8,144 nucleotides of DNA, from assembly GCA_040386355.1 (NCBI GenBank), contig JAZKFP010000285.1, forward strand, positions 1 through 8,144. The letters run 5' to 3'. The notes under the pieces were generated by a model, which saw only the letters and a program-made list of their open reading frames with translations, had not been told where the DNA came from and made no database searches. This DNA comes from JAZKFP01 sp040386355 (GTDB lineage: Bacteria; Pseudomonadota; Gammaproteobacteria; Pseudomonadales; UBA6940). The position numbers and the translations under genes were made by a program. Positions 6,591 to 8,144 of this stretch are shown here, one piece after another. The first letter of the stretch is position 1, and every line of letters begins with the position of its first letter.

Positions 6591-7239
6591 GTGAATTAAG
6601 GCCAATTTAATACCTGAAGAACAATTAACAGCTATTGAAAAAGTAGTAGCGCTTTACAAAGATGGTGCAAATACTCAATCAATTGTGAGTCATCTTGAGA
6701 CAACCTTTTCTAAACGCACGCTTCAATTCAGATAAAATATTTAGTAATACGTAGGCCGTTTGGAGCAACGTGGTAAAAATAAAGGCGTACTTTATTACTT
6801 ACATACACCTGAAAATAATCAGATTAAATTATTTTTAGCATTTACTGATCTCCCTACAAAGATTTATATCAAAGCAATGCTAGCTATCTATGAATTAAAT
6901 AATATTGAGTTATTGAAAGAGATTTTTATTTGGACGTATGAAAGATCTGCACAACATTATCAAGCAGTACATCAGTCACTGGGGGAGCCTGACTCATTTC
7001 GTTTAAAGCATCGTGAAAGTTTGAAACAAATTATTCAAATAATTATTAGACAACAAATGAATAAGCATAGTGTTTTCGAATTTATTACTCAAAAAGCTAA
7101 AGAATTGCTTTCAGTGGAAGATCAAGAACCTTTTAGAGAAATGATCGAAACAGAATTGTTAAGTCTTCATGGAGGAAATTTTGCTAAATACCAAATTACA
7201 CCGAATGAATTTCAACAATGGCAAGAAATATACCCGTAG
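6591..7239 (+). pseudogene. Broken Fic-family gene: winged-helix N-terminus fused to C-terminal part, catalytic core lost
   Basis: Fic proteins of this type have an N-terminal winged helix, a Fic domain that transfers AMP or similar groups, and a helical C-terminus. Frame 6595-6732 reads IPEEQLTAIEKVVALYKDG then SKRTLQFR, which looks like the winged helix. A shift at 6732 gives IKYLVIR to 6752, and one extra A at 6753 restores the frame with GRLEQRGKNKGVLYYL. Near the start, GTGAAT-T-AAG (6591-6600) looks like a GTG start with one extra T. After YYLHTPENNQIK (about 6799-6828) the frame runs directly into FLAFTDLPTKIYIKAM, YELNNIELLKEIF and ERSAQHYQAVHQSLGEPD, which match the family after its active site. 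Roughly 200 residues with the H-x-F-x-D/E-x-N-K/G-R motif are missing. The open frame from the TTG at 6760 (159 aa) has no ribosome binding site and is not a natural start. The stop TAG (7237-7239) lies inside the adjoining palindromic element. Family assignment is from memory of its conserved residues. Confidence 0.7.
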
Positions 7240-7424
7240 CGAATCAAAATTAGGTGTTCAGCATGATCATTTTTTCCGCTCACTTTGTTACTTGTTCGAA
7301 CGCGTCACAGCGTTCTCACTGCGTAAAGCTTTGGCTACGCAGCGTCAAAGCGCCGTGCGATCGAAAAAAAATATTCATGCTTCACCGCTACACTTAACCT
7401 AATTTTCATCCGCTAAGGGTATAT
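7228..7424. mobile_element. 197-bp palindromic MITE-like element with 28-bp terminal inverted repeats
   Basis: The left arm 7228-7255 (starting ATATACCCGTAGCG) and the complement of the right arm 7397-7424 (starting ATATACCCTTAGCG) match at 25 of 28 bases. Both arms end in AAAATTAGGT. Further in, GCATGA plus a T-run (7261-7275) pairs with the A-run and TCATGC at 7364-7380. TTCGAACGC (7295-7303) pairs with GCGATCGAA (7357-7365), and CTGCGTA (7319-7325) pairs with TACGCAG (7336-7342). The whole piece could therefore fold as one long imperfect hairpin. There is no transposase gene, so it would need one in trans. Symmetric TA/ATA at both ends could hold a TA target duplication, as in IS630/Tc1-type insertions; this is inference. 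It sits at the very 3' end of the fic remnant. The interior is richer in G+C than its surroundings. Confidence 0.7.
7295..7365. repeat. Inner hairpin of the palindromic element
   Basis: This is the nested inverted repeat TTCGAACGC / GCGATCGAA (8 of 9 paired) with the apical stem CTGCGTA / TACGCAG around the 10-base loop AAGCTTTGGC (7326-7335). Between the two stems, 7308-7318 and 7343-7355 pair only loosely, mostly with transition differences. On the plus strand it is preceded by a T-run and followed by an A-run, the wrong polarity for an intrinsic terminator. Confidence 0.6.
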
Positions 7425-7479
7425 GGAATTTAAAAATTAAATAAGTGATCATCTGACTGCTACTTTTTTTAAAATGTCT
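7425..7479. other. Short AT-rich gap between the palindromic element and the GT4 gene
   Basis: This 55-bp stretch lies downstream of the GT4 gene and just outside the right arm of the element. It has an A/T-run (TTTTTTTAAAA at 7464-7474) but no stem before it on the minus strand, so no terminator is called. Confidence 0.4.
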
Positions 7480-8144
7480 TTAATGACGATTAGCATTTTT
7501 GGCTTCAATCCAACGCGCCATATACTCTGTACTTTTGTGCAAATGATAGTACAACATTTTTCCAGGAAAGTTATTTAGACGATGTTGAGTAATATTGTCT
7601 CGTAATACTTGAATTTTTTTATTTAATTTATTTTGAATTTCAGTTTTATTAAAACGTTTTTCGATGATTGAAAACCCAGTAGTTTGTGCTTGCTGCCATT
7701 GTTCAGAATTTTGATATAACTCTACTGCTGTATTAGCAAAGGCTTCTGCTGAGTTTTCAATTGGCCCATTCCAAAGGTCATTTATTTGCATAGCTTCAGC
7801 ACCAATGGTTGTGGTGACACAAGGTGTTCCAGTAAGCATTGCATCAGCAAGTTTCCCCTTTATGCCTGCACCAAATCGCAATGGCGCCAAACAAACTCTT
7901 GCTTGTTGTAAAACTTCCAGAGCATTTTCGGCCCAGCCCATCATATGGAAACCTTGCTTAGGATTATTCAAATTAAAAGCTTTTTGTGGCGTATATGCGC
8001 CATAGATGAAAAGTTCAGCGTTTGATAATTTTTGCCGGATTAAAGGCCAAATACTTTGTTTTAACCAAAACACTGAATCCCAATTAGGTGCGTGGAGAAA
8101 ATTACCAATAGTAATAAAGTTTTTTCTTTGATCAAAATCTGGAA
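7480..8144 (-). CDS. Glycosyltransferase, GT4/GT1-type (GT-B fold), C-terminal part only
   Basis: This is a cytoplasmic nucleotide-sugar-dependent glycosyltransferase, most likely for surface polysaccharide or lipid-glycan synthesis. The frame stays open to the window edge, giving 220 residues of the C-terminal, donor-binding half; the N-terminal acceptor domain lies beyond 8144. The first visible part reads ITIGNFLHAPNWDSVFWLK, then LSNAELFIYGAY, GFHMMGWAENALEVLQQARV and CLAPLRFGAGIKGKLADAM, then TGTPCVTTTIGAEAM. This is the usual GT4 order, in which the G-I-K-G-K-L segment stands where many relatives have the glutamate-rich EX7E region. The GTG at 8071-8073 is internal (NWDSVFW continues through it) and is not the start. 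The tail after IEKRF is helical and ends AKNANRH at TAA (complement of 7480-7482). No clear terminator follows. The sugar and acceptor are unknown. Confidence 0.88.
   Translation of the reverse strand, partial: PDFDQRKNFITIGNFLHAPNWDSVFWLKQSIWPLIRQKLSNAELFIYGAYTPQKAFNLNNPKQGFHMMGWAENALEVLQQARVCLAPLRFGAGIKGKLADAMLTGTPCVTTTIGAEAMQINDLWNGPIENSAEAFANTAVELYQNSEQWQQAQTTGFSIIEKRFNKTEIQNKLNKKIQVLRDNITQHRLNNFPGKMLYYHLHKSTEYMARWIEAKNANRH

Noticed and set aside
6760..7239. A stand-alone 159-aa gene starting at TTG 6760
   Set aside because: There is no ribosome binding site, and the codons directly upstream in the same frame continue the winged-helix sequence (GRLEQRG), so the TTG is an internal leucine of a broken gene.
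7295..7372. Inner hairpin with an adjacent A-run as an intrinsic terminator
   Set aside because: The A-run follows the stem on the plus strand, and on the minus strand the T-run precedes the stem, so neither strand has stem-then-U polarity.
7169..7402. Plus-strand ORF of 77 codons
   Set aside because: It overlaps the 3' end of the fic remnant in another frame and runs through the palindromic element, whose inverted repeats explain the sequence better.
7228..7424. CRISPR-like repeat array
   Set aside because: The repeats are one pair in inverted orientation with nested palindromes, not a series of direct repeats with spacers.
7805..8005. Plus-strand ORF of 66 codons
   Set aside because: It is antisense to the well-supported GT4-type coding region.

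Overview
The window looks like part of an AT-rich (by eye about 40% GC) gammaproteobacterial chromosome. The basis is the GspE/GspF protein types, AAGG-type ribosome binding sites and an orthodox UDP-glucose dehydrogenase. A Legionellales-like host is possible, but nothing in the window proves a genus.

Left part (1-2852, minus strand): a type II secretion pair, gspE (the ATPase) followed by gspF (the inner-membrane platform protein). They are separated by 141 bp, and no other gsp gene lies upstream of gspE. GspF runs off the left edge with only its last residues missing. Middle (2853-4503): a 298-bp spacer holding a possible tnpB transposase scrap and an inverted repeat, then ugd (UDP-glucose 6-dehydrogenase, minus strand). 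A 221-bp divergent intergenic region (4504-4724) contains several dyad symmetries and leads into a plus-strand multi-membrane-span glycosyltransferase of GT-C/GT39 type (4725-6350). At the right edge a minus-strand GT4-type glycosyltransferase enters the window (7480-8144, N-terminus missing). Ugd and the two glycosyltransferases fit surface-polysaccharide or lipid-glycan synthesis: Ugd would supply UDP-glucuronate, and the others would transfer sugars in the cytoplasm or across the membrane.

The accessory part is 6351-7479. It holds the wreck of a Fic-family gene: an N-terminal winged-helix segment damaged by small indels is joined in frame to the C-terminal helical part, and the whole Fic catalytic core is missing. 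Upstream is a cluster of four near-copies of the palindrome TTGCGCAA, probably its old operator. The 3' end is capped by a 197-bp palindromic element with 28-bp terminal inverted repeats, resembling a MITE, and its left arm supplies the stop codon of the broken gene. I see no tRNA, rRNA or CRISPR array. I did not find a convincing new multi-gene system. The most unusual items are the core-deleted fic remnant and the palindromic element at its end.
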